Part shown: one piece after another, positions 1 to 9,482 of the stretch | How the letters are laid out: the number at the start of each line of letters is the position of its first letter | Numbering within the stretch: position 1 is the first letter of the stretch | Assembly (NCBI RefSeq): GCF_016908465.1 | Contig: NZ_JAFBDY010000013.1 | Location: forward strand, 48,140 to 112,139 | From: Lysinibacillus composti | GTDB taxonomy: Bacteria; Bacillota; Bacilli; Bacillales_A; Planococcaceae | Length of the DNA stretch: 64,000 nucleotides | Direction: 5' to 3' | Program-made: the position numbers and the translations under genes | Notes under the pieces: model-generated | The model's input: the letters and a program-made list of their open reading frames with translations, nothing else | The model's database searches: none | What the model was told of the DNA's origin: nothing

Positions 1-647
1 AACATAAAGGAAATTTCTTCAGGCTCTAAACCGAATGTCAATTTTTTTAGCCGTCTGGCAATTAAAATAGCTCCAATTAGCCCTATGAACAATGGAATAA
101 TAGCTAGTTGAAATAGTTTATTCCGATAATTTTCTATTTCCTTTTCAACATTATTATTCAAGAATCCTACCGAGGAAACACCTATAATTTCCCCTTGCTT
201 ATTAAAGATCGGGGCCTTTGCTTTAATCGCGGGACCTGATATTCCGTTCCCACTATATATAATAGGTTTTCCCTGTTCAAATACGGGTTTATTACTTGTA
301 GCAGTTGGTTTTCCAATATTTTCAGGATTCGGGTGGGAGTATCGAATGCTTTGTCGATTTGCAATCGTAACATAATCAGCATTTGTCGTTCGTTGAATCT
401 GCTCCGAAATTCTTTGAATGACTACAGAAGGATTTTCATCTTCAAAAGCTTGAATAATTTCCTCATTTTGTGCAGCAAGTTCCGCAACGATCAAGGCTTG
501 CTCTCCCATGTATTTTTCTACAAGGTCATCTAACATGAAAGAAAAAAGTACACCCACCAATATAGCAGTAGTAAGAATCACGACAATAATTAGTAAAGTC
601 ATTTGTGTTAATAAATTAATCTTGAAATACTTCTTCAAGGCAGACAT
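1..647 (-). CDS. Sensor histidine kinase, CitA/DcuS type (N-terminal part, runs off window)
   Basis: The minus-strand frame from an ATG at 645-647 stays open to the window edge, giving about 215 residues. It has an N-terminal membrane helix (about residues 12-37), an extracytoplasmic sensor region and a second helix near 180-198. The sensor region carries RYSHPNPENIGKP, which resembles the ligand-binding signature of CitA/DcuS sensors (RYSHP..IGK). Members of that family sense di- or tricarboxylates and phosphorylate a response regulator. The catalytic half and the partner regulator lie outside the window, so the ligand is unknown. A GAAGGA stretch lies immediately before the ATG, so the exact start is uncertain. 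Confidence 0.75.
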   Translation of the reverse strand, partial: MSALKKYFKINLLTQMTLLIIVVILTTAILVGVLFSFMLDDLVEKYMGEQALIVAELAAQNEEIIQAFEDENPSVVIQRISEQIQRTTNADYVTIANRQSIRYSHPNPENIGKPTATSNKPVFEQGKPIIYSGNGISGPAIKAKAPIFNKQGEIIGVSSVGFLNNNVEKEIENYRNKLFQLAIIPLFIGLIGAILIARRLKKLTFGLEPEEISFM

Positions 648-859
648 TCCTTCACGTCCTTATAAAAAGATAGACAGCTCTTCGATAAAAGTATATATAC
701 ATCCCTTTTATAAAAAGCTTAAAATGAGTACCACATTTTGAAAATCAATAGCTATCTATTATTTTACTATGTTTGTGCCTTCGACATTTTTCTTTTTTAA
801 TTTATTATAGTAATAATTGTGACTTCAGGTAGTTAAACTAAAGTTAGGAGGGATATATT

Positions 860-3202
860 ATGTCGTCAATAAGTGATATTCAACTACTCATCCAAAATAT
901 AGAATACTCATCTCCTACCATATACTCTGGCCTTGAAATACTCCTTGTTTTGAATGGTCAACTAGCTATAGAGACAGATCAATCCTTGCATCAGTTAAGT
1001 GAAGATCACTTATTTGTAATCAACCGCAACCAGCCTTATGAAATTCGCGGTATTACGAAAAATACTGTGTTGAAAATAAGTATCCCCGATTCTTTTCTTT
1101 CCCACTTTTATCCCGAATATCGTTTTTATAAATTCAATTTATTTTCACCTGAAATAAGCCGTGGCAAAGAAAATACAATTACAGAGTTACGAAAGCTTCT
1201 TGCCGAAATATCAATCATCCATTTTCGTAAAGAAGAAGGTTATAAACTAGAGATGAGTGAAAGAGTTTCAAAAATTTTACTTATCTTAATTAGACGATTT
1301 AAAGATAATGAAACAACTGAAGTTGATATAGATATGGAGGATAGTCGACTAAAAGCCATTATTTCATTCATCGAGCAACATTATGATGAACCACTTACCC
1401 TAGAAGAAGTAGCAAATAGGTTCTATTTATCCTTTAGTTACTTTTCCCGTTACTTTAAAAAACAATTAGGAATTGGCTTTACCCGATATATCATGAATGT
1501 CAGACTAAAACACAGTTTACAAGATTTAATATATACGAAAGATTCCATTACTTATATCGCATTAAAAAATGGGTTCCCTAATGCAAAATCATTTACAAAC
1601 TTATTTAAAGAGGTATATGGGGAAACTCCCTTTTCATATCGCGAGAAAAATGCAAAAGAGCAAGTGAATTTAGTCGAGGATTATCTTTTAGATGATAAGG
1701 AAACATTCTTGAGTTCACCTGATATTTTAATAAAACTAAGACTTTTAATGGAAAAAGGGGAAGATTCAAAAACAATTAGTGATGTAGAAACCAATTTTGA
1801 ATCCATTACCATCGATATTCAATCTCCAAAAAGGCAGAAGTTAAATCACCCCGATAATGTATTAATGGTCGGTGAGCTAAGAGAATTACAAAAAGAAAGT
1901 ATAAGAAATCAAATTTTACTAGCTAAAGACGAGTTACAGATCAAATATATTGGGATACATAAACTATTGTCTGGGAGATCGATTGCTCCTGAAGTAGAAA
2001 CAGATGAGTTAATTCCCACTACTTCTCCTTACTATAATTCAGATGAGGCTATTGAATTTTTAAAGTCCCATCATTTATCTTTATATGTACAAGTTAGATA
2101 TAATCAGATTGCCCAAGAAGAAGATGCTTATTTAGAAAAGCTCCACAGGTTCATTAAGCATTGCGTCATATTATTTGGATATAATTATGTTGAATCTTGG
2201 TGCATTATGGTCACTGATGTTTTAGACAATACCTCTAATAACAAGGAGTTTGAAACGTTTTATCTTAAAATATACAAAATGCTAAAATCGAATATTCCAA
2301 ACCTTCGAATAGGACTTTTTTTACCCTTCTCTTTTAAAAGTTCTACAATTAATAGTCAATATAATTGGGTATTACATCAAAGTGATCATATGGATTTTAT
2401 TGCATTTCAAGCTAATACACATGAAGTAGTTGATTATAAGGAACTTGGTGATACAAACTTTGATTTAGCTAAGGGTTTTATTAAAGAAAAGACCGAGAAA
2501 TTAAAGCGATTTTTAAAACATAATTATATAGAGAAACCACTTCATTTAATTTCTTGGAATACTATTTCGGGGAATACTCGTTATACTAACGGTACCTTCT
2601 TTCGTGGGGCTTTAGTTTTTAACGATTCATTTAGTGTTTCAGATCAAATTGAAATGCTCGGGTTTTGGATTAACACAGAAACCCATGAAAAGAGCTTAGA
2701 TATTAATAGCATCCCATTAGAAGGAATGGAAATGTTCCACTATTTTAACGGTAAACGACCAACATTTTTTGCTATATCTTTTCTCAACAGATTACGCGGT
2801 AATATCATCGCTAGTGGACCATTATATATCATGACAGAAAACGAATTAGGCTATCAGCTAGTCCTAATGAACACGACCATTACCAATCCATTTTTATCAA
2901 TAGAAGATACATTTCTTCAAAAGTTAATGAAAGAAATACGGCTTACAATAAAAGGGATTCCTCGCGGAGAGTATCAAATTAAAAAATTTATTTTTGATAA
3001 AGATCACGGTGCATTATATAAGATGTGGTGGGAATATAATAGTCAGCACGGAATTGATAAAGAAATAATAGACTATATAACACGTTTAAGTTACCCTTCC
3101 CTAGAAATCTTTGATGAAACAATTGCCGGAGAATGGTCGTTCTATTCATATTTATCTGCCAATGCTATTCACTTTTTTGAAATACGAAAAGCATTTTTCT
3201 AA
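860..3202 (+). CDS. AraC-family transcriptional regulator with cupin-like N-terminus and long C-terminal barrel-like domain
   Basis: A 780-residue protein. Residues about 15-75 look like an AraC-type cupin sensor. Residues about 163-262 are a clear double helix-turn-helix AraC DNA-binding domain (LTLEEVANRFYLSFSYFSRY then the typical GFPNAKSFTNLFKEVYGETP). The remaining 500 residues resemble the glycosyl-hydrolase-39-like TIM barrel seen fused to some Bacillales AraC regulators; this last point is recalled family knowledge, not a search result. No second component or substrate gene is adjacent, so the inducer (perhaps a sugar) is unknown. The start is fixed by GGAGGGA eight bases upstream. 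It is followed by a terminator, so it is probably monocistronic. Confidence 0.8.
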   Translation: MSSISDIQLLIQNIEYSSPTIYSGLEILLVLNGQLAIETDQSLHQLSEDHLFVINRNQPYEIRGITKNTVLKISIPDSFLSHFYPEYRFYKFNLFSPEISRGKENTITELRKLLAEISIIHFRKEEGYKLEMSERVSKILLILIRRFKDNETTEVDIDMEDSRLKAIISFIEQHYDEPLTLEEVANRFYLSFSYFSRYFKKQLGIGFTRYIMNVRLKHSLQDLIYTKDSITYIALKNGFPNAKSFTNLFKEVYGETPFSYREKNAKEQVNLVEDYLLDDKETFLSSPDILIKLRLLMEKGEDSKTISDVETNFESITIDIQSPKRQKLNHPDNVLMVGELRELQKESIRNQILLAKDELQIKYIGIHKLLSGRSIAPEVETDELIPTTSPYYNSDEAIEFLKSHHLSLYVQVRYNQIAQEEDAYLEKLHRFIKHCVILFGYNYVESWCIMVTDVLDNTSNNKEFETFYLKIYKMLKSNIPNLRIGLFLPFSFKSSTINSQYNWVLHQSDHMDFIAFQANTHEVVDYKELGDTNFDLAKGFIKEKTEKLKRFLKHNYIEKPLHLISWNTISGNTRYTNGTFFRGALVFNDSFSVSDQIEMLGFWINTETHEKSLDINSIPLEGMEMFHYFNGKRPTFFAISFLNRLRGNIIASGPLYIMTENELGYQLVLMNTTITNPFLSIEDTFLQKLMKEIRLTIKGIPRGEYQIKKFIFDKDHGALYKMWWEYNSQHGIDKEIIDYITRLSYPSLEIFDETIAGEWSFYSYLSANAIHFFEIRKAFF

Positions 3203-3252
3203 CTCAATTCAGTTGATGGAATTCATGTGCTGGCAAAACAAAATATACAAAC

Positions 3253-3283
3253 AAAGTCTCCTTTTAAAAAGGGGGCTTTTTTA
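3253..3283 (+). terminator. Intrinsic terminator after the AraC-type gene
   Basis: A nine-pair stem (AAAGTCTCC with GGGGGCTTT, two G-U pairs) is followed by a T run, 50 bases past the stop codon. Confidence 0.8.
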
Positions 3284-3393
3284 AATTATCAACAAAATGG
3301 AAAAACACCAGTCATTGTTAATCATTAATTGTTATAAAAGTAATCTTTCTAAGGAATAGTAAGTTATTCGAGTCTTAATCAGGAGGCAGCACA

Positions 3394-4812
3394 ATGGAAA
3401 ATACTTATAAAGGTACAAACAAATTAATAACAGGGATCGTATTTGGTGTTATTACATTCTGGTTATTCGCGCAATCATTGGTAAATATTGTCCCTGCTGT
3501 TCAAGAAGATTTAGGTATTTCCCTTGGCACGTTAAACATTGCAATCAGTTTATCAGCATTATTCTCAGGTCTATTTATTGTGGCGATGGGAGGTTTAGCT
3601 GATAAGGTAGGTCGTAAAAGGATTACCAATATAGGTTTTATATTGAGTATCATTGGATCTTTATGTTTAGTCATAGCAAATGGAGCAACTCTTCTAATTA
3701 TAGGCCGTATTTTACAGGGTTTATCAGCAGCCTGTATTATGCCTGCAACCATTGCTTTAGTCAAAACTTATTATGAAGGAGCAGATCGTCAACGTGCATT
3801 AAGTTACTGGTCTATTGGTTCTTGGGGTGGGTCTGGTGTATGTTCATTTGCTGGTGGTTTAATTGCAACATACTTAGGTTGGAGATGGATTTTCATTTTC
3901 TCCATTATTATAGCTATTATAGGTTTATTTTTAATTAAAGAAGCTCCTGAAAGTAGAGCTGAAACCTCAGGAAAATTCAAATTTGATTATGCTGGGTTAA
4001 TGATTTTTATTGTAGTAATGCTTGCTTTAAACGTTTTAATTAGTTTTGGCTCAGATTTAGGTTGGACAAGTCTTACATCTGCTATTTTAGCTGCCGTGGT
4101 AATCGTTGGCGTTATTGTCTTCATTAAAGTGGAGAAAAGTAAAGATGTTGTACTCATCGATTTCTCTTTATTTAAAAACAAACCCTATGCTGGTGCAACA
4201 TTCTCGAACTTCTTACTAAATGCCATTGCAGGTACAATGGTTGTCGCTAATACGTATGTACAAATGGGAAGAGGCTTTAGCTCCTTCCAAGCAGGTATGT
4301 TATCCCTTGGTTACTTAGTGGCTGTTTTAGCCATGATTCGGGTTGGAGAGAAAATCTTACAAAAAGTTGGAGCCAAAAAACCAATGCTATGGGGAACAGT
4401 TATTACGACAATTGGTGTAGCAATAATGGGCTTTACATTCTTACCGGATTTACCATATACAATTGCTGTCTTTATCGGTTACGCGTTATTTGGTCTTGGT
4501 TTAGGGATATATGCAACTCCATCTACGGATACTTCGGTTTCAAATGCACCATCTAATAAAGTAGGAGAAGCTGCTGGTATTTATAAAATGGCAAGTTCAC
4601 TAGGAAGTTCGTTTGGTGTCGCCATTTCCGCTACCGTTTATAGCGTCATGTCAGCAAATAATGTCGATGTCGGTGCAACTTGGGGTATTATTACTAACGT
4701 TATTTTTGGAGTATTAGCACTTCTTTCAATTTTCTTCATGGTCCCTAAAAATGCAGGTCAAGAAAATACTACTACAATAAAAAGACGCAAGACGCCTGCT
4801 ATACAAAGATAA
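3394..4812 (+). CDS. norB: NorB-type multidrug efflux MFS transporter
   Basis: A 472-residue DHA2-type major facilitator with about 14 hydrophobic segments. The stretches FWLFAQSLVN, ALFSGLF, GRILQGLSAACIMPAT and RALSYWSIGSWGGSGVCSF closely match what I recall of Staphylococcus aureus NorB (463 residues), a proton-coupled exporter of quinolones and other compounds. It would act in the cytoplasmic membrane. GGAGGC lies eight bases before the ATG. It stands alone between two terminators; the upstream AraC-type gene could be its regulator but nothing in the sequence shows that. A closely related exporter such as SdrM is the main alternative. Confidence 0.85.
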   Translation: MENTYKGTNKLITGIVFGVITFWLFAQSLVNIVPAVQEDLGISLGTLNIAISLSALFSGLFIVAMGGLADKVGRKRITNIGFILSIIGSLCLVIANGATLLIIGRILQGLSAACIMPATIALVKTYYEGADRQRALSYWSIGSWGGSGVCSFAGGLIATYLGWRWIFIFSIIIAIIGLFLIKEAPESRAETSGKFKFDYAGLMIFIVVMLALNVLISFGSDLGWTSLTSAILAAVVIVGVIVFIKVEKSKDVVLIDFSLFKNKPYAGATFSNFLLNAIAGTMVVANTYVQMGRGFSSFQAGMLSLGYLVAVLAMIRVGEKILQKVGAKKPMLWGTVITTIGVAIMGFTFLPDLPYTIAVFIGYALFGLGLGIYATPSTDTSVSNAPSNKVGEAAGIYKMASSLGSSFGVAISATVYSVMSANNVDVGATWGIITNVIFGVLALLSIFFMVPKNAGQENTTTIKRRKTPAIQR

Positions 4813-4874
4813 AAGTTTCACATCCTTTCGAAGTGAAGTAATGATCTTATAGTTAAATTAAAAAAGTAATTTAT

Positions 4875-4909
4875 ACCCTTGTCATTTCTAATGGTGACAA
4901 GGGTTTTTT
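4875..4909 (+). terminator. Intrinsic terminator after norB
   Basis: A perfect ten-pair stem ACCCTTGTCA / TGACAAGGGT is followed by six T residues. Confidence 0.9.
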
Positions 4910-5068
4910 AGTATTGGGTATAAATCGGAAATGAAGAAAAGCAAAATAAATTTTTATTAATATAAATTTAAGGTTCTTGGGCAAAATATCGATAACAATT
5001 ACAAATTCTAGCGATAACTATACTGGAAGCTTGCACATATTGTTTAAATTCATCAGGAGGTTACATAT

Positions 5069-6250
5069 ATGCAATATGTTATTTCTATCTTGGGTATTCT
5101 TGTTGTATTATTTTTGGCTTGGGTAGTAAGTTCGAATCGTAAAAAAATAAAATTCAAACCCATTATCACGATGATTGTCATCCAAATCCTTTTATCACTA
5201 TTACTATTAAATACAGAATTCGGCTTAATCATCATCAAGGGGATTGCAGCTATTTTTAACAAGTTGCTCGAATATGCAGCTGAAGGCGTTACCTTTGTAT
5301 TTGGTGGCATTGCCAATGAGGGAGAAGCACCATTCTTTTTAACCGTATTACTACCAATTGTGTTTATTTCCGTATTAATTGGGATCCTTCAATATTTAAA
5401 GATTCTGCCATTCATCATGAGGGGGATTGGATATTTATTAAGTAAAGTGAATGGAATGGGGAAGCTGGAATCTTATAATGCGGTTGCCTCGTTGATGGTG
5501 GGACAATCTGAGGTTTTTATCACGCTAAAAAAACAACTGGGGATGCTTTCAAAACAACGTCTCTATACGCTTTGTGCTTCAGCAATGTCAACTGTATCCA
5601 TGTCTATAGTTGGTGCGTATATGACAATGCTGGATCCAAAATATGTTGTCACAGCCCTAGTTTTAAATTTATTCGGCGGTTTTATTATAGCTTCTATAGT
5701 TAATCCCTATGAGGTAAAACCAAATGAAGATATTCTAGAAATACAAGCAACGGAAAAACAATCATTTTTCGAAATGATTGGTGAGTATATCCTTGATGGT
5801 TTTAAGGTTGCCATTATCGTTGGGGTCATGTTGATTGGGTTTATTGCTTTAGTAGCAGCATTCAATAATGTATTTGAGTTATTATTCACTATTTCCTTTC
5901 AACGTTTACTAGGCTATCTTTTTGCTCCAATTGCCTTCATAATGGGAATTCCTTTATCAGAGGCGGTTGATGCAGGAGCAATAATGGCAACTAAACTGGT
6001 GACGAATGAATTTGTCGCGATGTTGGATTTATCCGGTGGGGATTACCAATTTAGTGAACGAACAATGGGCATTCTTTCTGTATTTCTAGTTTCATTCGCC
6101 AACTTCTCATCCATCGGTATTATTGCTGGGGCAGTCAAAGGGCTGAATGAACAGCAAGGGAATGTCGTTGCCCGTTTTGGGTTGAAACTTTTATATGGTG
6201 CTACACTTGTAAGTATTCTTTCTGGTATCATTGTCAGTTTTATTTTATAA
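5069..6250 (+). CDS. nupC: NupC-family concentrative nucleoside transporter
   Basis: A 393-residue polytopic membrane protein of the usual length for the CNT family. Recognisable features are the [18 protein letters not shown] loop near residue 85, GQSEVFIT (about 148-155), [16 protein letters not shown], and the C-terminal [11 protein letters not shown], all conserved in NupC/CNT proteins that import nucleosides with an ion gradient. The start is supported by GGAGG seven bases upstream. It is monocistronic. No purine riboswitch is visible in its leader. Pyrimidine against purine preference cannot be told from sequence alone. Confidence 0.9.
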   Translation: MQYVISILGILVVLFLAWVVSSNRKKIKFKPIITMIVIQILLSLLLLNTEFGLIIIKGIAAIFNKLLEYAAEGVTFVFGGIANEGEAPFFLTVLLPIVFISVLIGILQYLKILPFIMRGIGYLLSKVNGMGKLESYNAVASLMVGQSEVFITLKKQLGMLSKQRLYTLCASAMSTVSMSIVGAYMTMLDPKYVVTALVLNLFGGFIIASIVNPYEVKPNEDILEIQATEKQSFFEMIGEYILDGFKVAIIVGVMLIGFIALVAAFNNVFELLFTISFQRLLGYLFAPIAFIMGIPLSEAVDAGAIMATKLVTNEFVAMLDLSGGDYQFSERTMGILSVFLVSFANFSSIGIIAGAVKGLNEQQGNVVARFGLKLLYGATLVSILSGIIVSFIL

Positions 6251-6460
6251 AAAGCACATGTTTTACAGCAATTTAATCATAATAAAAGGGATGCCTTAAT
6301 ACCAACCTCTCTTCGAAAATCCTCCATCGTAGGCTCTCCCTTCATTGCAATTTTTTATAGTAACCTTTTCGTAACCATCTGCATTTAATAAGAAATTTTC
6401 TCTTGTATGATCATTCATTCGCCTTAAGGATGCATAAAACGAATAAACGGATATAGGGAA

Positions 6461-6497
6461 GAATTACCACTCAATTAGAATAGGTAATTCTTTTTTT
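6461..6497 (+). terminator. Intrinsic terminator upstream of mntH
   Basis: A perfect eight-pair stem GAATTACC / GGTAATTC with a 14-base loop is followed by seven T residues. Confidence 0.8.
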
Positions 6498-6511
6498 ATT
6501 TTCTAAATGTA

Positions 6512-6540
6512 TAGACAAAATGAAAAAATGCGCATATATT
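6512..6540 (+). promoter_or_regulatory. mntH sigma-A promoter
   Basis: The -35 TAGACA (6512-6517), a 17-base spacer and the -10 TATATT (6535-6540) lie 50 bases before the mntH ATG. The -10 abuts the MntR-like operator. Confidence 0.75.
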
Positions 6541-6553
6541 TTCCTTAAGGAAA
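6540..6553. promoter_or_regulatory. MntR-like operator overlapping the mntH promoter
   Basis: The perfect 14-base palindrome TTTCCTTAAGGAAA sits over the -10/+1 region of mntH. It matches the form of manganese-responsive MntR operators known before Bacillus subtilis mntH and mntABC, which predicts repression when manganese is plentiful. The mntR gene is not in the window. Confidence 0.8.
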
Positions 6554-6589
6554 CTTTTATTCCCTATAGAAAAATTGGAGGTGTTGTTT

Positions 6590-7876
6590 ATGAATAAAAG
6601 CGGGGGAAAACGCGTCAATGCAGAGTATAAGGAATTTGAAGAGGCCACTTCTTCTCCAACTAGGTTAGGGAGATTTTGGATGTTTCTCGGACCCGCCTTT
6701 ATAGCTGGTGTTGCTTATATCGATCCTGGGAATTTTGCTACAAATATTAGTGCTGGGTCTGATTATGGCTATTTACTCCTTTGGGTTGTCCTTTTTTCAA
6801 ATTTAATGGCGATCCTCATTCAATCATTATCTGCAAAATTGGGAATTGCTACTGGTAAAAATCTACCTGAAATATCAAAAGAAAATATGCCTAAGCCTGT
6901 TTCGATTGCAATGTGGATTCAAGGAGAACTCGTTGTAATTGCTACAGATCTTGCTGAGTTTATAGGGGCGGCATTAGGCTTGTACTTGTTATTTGGGATA
7001 CCATTATTTACTGCAGCCATCATCTCTGCAATAGGATCTTTCATTATTCTAGAACTACAACGTCGTGGTGTCAGAACACTTGAGGCAGGAATAGCAGGGA
7101 TGGTATTTATCGTTGTTATTGCTTTTGGATTACAAGTATTTTTTGCCCATCCAAATGCAAATGCTGTTTTACATGGACTCTTCACACCTAAATTTGAAGG
7201 TGTTGACAGTGTAATGTTAGCTGCAGGAATTTTAGGAGCAACCGTTATGCCACATGCTATCTATCTTCATTCCTCCTTAACACAAAAAAGAATTATTGGC
7301 CGTAATGAGCTTGAGAAGAAGAGCATTTTTCGCTTCGAATTCATCGATATTTTAATTGCAATGGTCATTGCAGGTACAGTAAATGCAAGTATGCTCATTG
7401 TCGCAGCAGCATTGTTTTTCGAAAATGGGCTAAGTATATCCAGTCTAGACATGGCATTTACTTATTTAGGTGAAATTATTGGACCATTTTCAGCGATTTT
7501 ATTTGGCATTGCGTTATTATTTTCTGGAATTGCGAGTTCAACAGTTGGTACGATGTCAGGTGATGTTATTATGCAAGGATACATTAATCGCCGGATTCCT
7601 ATTTATATAAGACGAACAATTACCATTATTCCTCCTCTCATTATTATTGCCATTGGTGTAGATTCAACACTTGCACTTGTCATCAGCCAAATTATCTTGT
7701 CTTTTGGTATTCCTTTTGCTTTAATACCCTTAATTATTTTTACAAGCAAGAAAAAAATTATGGGTAATCTCGTCAATCATAGAATTACAACTTTTGTTGC
7801 ATGGATCATTGCTTTAGTTATCATTGCATTAAACATTTTTCTCCTTGCCCAAACCATCCTAAGTTTTTTTAACTAA
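6590..7876 (+). CDS. mntH: Nramp-family manganese/divalent metal transporter
   Basis: This 428-residue Nramp protein imports Mn2+ (also Fe2+ and related ions) with protons. The two Nramp metal-binding motifs are intact: DPGN at residues 45-48 in helix 1 and MPH at 220-222 in helix 6. About 11 membrane segments follow the family pattern. An in-frame TTG 15 bases upstream is rejected as start because it overlaps the ribosome binding site; GGAGGTG is correctly spaced for the ATG at 6590. The MntR-like operator at the promoter supports a manganese role. Confidence 0.93.
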   Translation: MNKSGGKRVNAEYKEFEEATSSPTRLGRFWMFLGPAFIAGVAYIDPGNFATNISAGSDYGYLLLWVVLFSNLMAILIQSLSAKLGIATGKNLPEISKENMPKPVSIAMWIQGELVVIATDLAEFIGAALGLYLLFGIPLFTAAIISAIGSFIILELQRRGVRTLEAGIAGMVFIVVIAFGLQVFFAHPNANAVLHGLFTPKFEGVDSVMLAAGILGATVMPHAIYLHSSLTQKRIIGRNELEKKSIFRFEFIDILIAMVIAGTVNASMLIVAAALFFENGLSISSLDMAFTYLGEIIGPFSAILFGIALLFSGIASSTVGTMSGDVIMQGYINRRIPIYIRRTITIIPPLIIIAIGVDSTLALVISQIILSFGIPFALIPLIIFTSKKKIMGNLVNHRITTFVAWIIALVIIALNIFLLAQTILSFFN

Positions 7877-7967
7877 ATACAAAGGATTGTCCTTCAAGAA
7901 TAAGAGGCACTGGCTACTAAAGAAATTCCCTTTAATAGTACAGTTTGCATAACATATCTAATAAGCG

Positions 7968-8006
7968 AAAAAATCTACCTTCCAATAAAATTGAAGGTAG
8001 ATTTTC
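7968..8006. terminator. Bidirectional terminator between mntH and the amino-acid ABC operon
   Basis: A perfect 13-pair stem (7970-7982 with 7993-8005) has A/T runs on both sides, serving the two converging transcripts. Confidence 0.85.
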
Positions 8007-8011
8007 TATTA

Positions 8012-8734
8012 TTACAATATTTGATTCAGAAATCTTTGTGTTCTTTCATGTTTTGGATTTGAAAAGATGTCACTTGGATGTCCTTCTTCAATAATATTTC
8101 CGTCTGCAAGCATGATGACTCGATCTGCTACTTCTTTCGCAAATCCCATTTCGTGTGTTACGATTACCATTGTCATCCCATCATTTGCGAGGTCCTTCAT
8201 AACCTGAAGAACTTCACCAACTAATTCTGGATCTAAAGCAGAAGTTGGCTCATCAAAAAGCATTACTTTTGGTTCCATTGCTAAAGCTCTTGCAATTGCA
8301 ACCCTCTGCTTTTGCCCGCCCGATAACTGTTCTGGATAGAAGTTAGCCTTATCCTCTAAGCCTACCTTTTTAAGTAACTCCATTGCTTTTGCACTTGCTT
8401 CACTTTTTGACTTTTTTCTAACATAAATTGGCGCTTCGATAATATTCTCAATGACTGTTTTATGTGGGAAAAGATTAAAGTGCTGGAACACCATTCCCAC
8501 TTTTTCTCTTACTTTGTTTAAATCCGTTTTAGCTATATCTATTTTATCAGAATCAATGATAATTTCACCGCTTTGTGCAACTTCTAAATAATTTAGGCAT
8601 CGTAGTAACGTACTTTTACCTGAACCACTTGCACCAATCAAAACAACTACTTCTTTCTCATTAATACTTAAGTTAATATTCTTTAAAACTTCAAGCTTAC
8701 CATAGGATTTTGAAAGATTACGAATTTCAATCAT
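8012..8734 (-). CDS. Polar amino-acid ABC transporter, ATP-binding protein (probably lysine)
   Basis: A 240-residue GlnQ/HisP-type ATPase. Walker A is GASGSGKST (34-42), the signature is LSGGQKQ (137-143), Walker B is VMLFDEP (156-162), and the switch histidine is H194. It powers the importer formed with the permease encoded immediately upstream, which it overlaps by four bases, so translation is probably coupled. The ATPase family does not reveal substrate; lysine is inferred from the lysine riboswitch at the head of the operon. Confidence 0.92.
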   Translation of the reverse strand: MIEIRNLSKSYGKLEVLKNINLSINEKEVVVLIGASGSGKSTLLRCLNYLEVAQSGEIIIDSDKIDIAKTDLNKVREKVGMVFQHFNLFPHKTVIENIIEAPIYVRKKSKSEASAKAMELLKKVGLEDKANFYPEQLSGGQKQRVAIARALAMEPKVMLFDEPTSALDPELVGEVLQVMKDLANDGMTMVIVTHEMGFAKEVADRVIMLADGNIIEEGHPSDIFSNPKHERTQRFLNQIL

Positions 8735-9414
8735 GCAATACTAACCTCCTTAGGCTTGCTAACATCCATTTTCTGCTCAAGTCGTTTTGCAATCCAAGTG
8801 AAAATAAGCACGATGATTAAATAATAAATCCCAACAACAAAGTAAGTTTCAAATGGCATATAGTTTTCTCCTTGTACTCCAAGGGCTGTGTTATATAAAT
8901 CTGTTACCGCAATATAAGCTACAAGAGAAGAATCTTTTAAGCCAATAATGAATTGATTTGCCAAGGACGGAATAGATCTTTTGAAAGCTTGAGGGAAAAT
9001 AATTCTCCTCATAGCAAGCGAATAAGGCATCCCTAAAGATCTTGCCGCTTCCATTTGTCCACGATCAATTGATTGTACGGAACCTCTAAAAATTTCTGCA
9101 ATGTAAGCACCGGAATGGACTCCCAATGCCAATGCCCCCGCTGTGAAGCTGTCTAAGTTAATAATATTGGCCAAGCCGTAATATAGAAACATAATTTGAA
9201 CAATGAGAGGCGTTCCTCTAATAACCCCTATGTAAATATCAGCAATCCAATTCAGGATCTTGTTTGAAGAAATCTTAAAACTAGCAAAAATAAGTCCAAT
9301 AATCAACGCAAACAACAAGGAAATAGCTGTTATCGCGATTGTTGTCCATGTAGCTTTTAAAAAGGCAAGTCCATGTTCACTGAAAATGCCGACGATGTTT
9401 TGTAAAAAAATCAT
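8731..9414 (-). CDS. Polar amino-acid ABC transporter, permease (probably lysine)
   Basis: A 227-residue HisM/GlnP-type membrane protein with about five hydrophobic segments. The cytoplasmic coupling loop [22 protein letters not shown] contains the EAA...G motif that contacts the ATPase. Only one permease gene is present, so the channel is presumably a homodimer. It lies between the binding-protein gene and the ATPase gene in the same orientation. Confidence 0.92.
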   Translation of the reverse strand: MIFLQNIVGIFSEHGLAFLKATWTTIAITAISLLFALIIGLIFASFKISSNKILNWIADIYIGVIRGTPLIVQIMFLYYGLANIINLDSFTAGALALGVHSGAYIAEIFRGSVQSIDRGQMEAARSLGMPYSLAMRRIIFPQAFKRSIPSLANQFIIGLKDSSLVAYIAVTDLYNTALGVQGENYMPFETYFVVGIYYLIIVLIFTWIAKRLEQKMDVSKPKEVSIA

Positions 9415-9437
9415 GAGACCAGCCTCCTCCTTTTAAA

Positions 9438-9467
9438 GTGAGAGCGCCCAATAAAAGGCGCTTTCAC
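9438..9467 (-). other. Stem-loop between binding-protein and permease genes
   Basis: An 11-pair inverted repeat (9438-9448 with 9457-9467, one G-U) lacks a T run in the minus direction. Such intercistronic hairpins after a binding-protein gene commonly raise its relative expression by protecting the upstream mRNA; that role is inferred here. Confidence 0.6.
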
Positions 9468-9482
9468 GAATTCTAATATCTT

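Larger units (their letters stand above)
6251..6589 (+). other. nupC-mntH intergenic region
   Basis: This 339-base gap holds no credible gene. It contains a terminator about 210 bases after nupC (6461-6497), an isolated CCTTAAGG core at 6422-6429, the mntH promoter and an MntR-like operator. The first 200 bases are unexplained and may be a long nupC 3' untranslated region or the remains of a lost gene. Confidence 0.6.

Noticed and set aside
4813..5068. Purine riboswitch before nupC
   Set aside because: No conserved three-way junction sequences of the purine aptamer could be found.
6300..6589. yybP-ykoY manganese riboswitch before mntH
   Set aside because: The likely transcription start lies only about 40 bases before the ATG, leaving no room for it, and the terminator at 6461 is upstream of that promoter.
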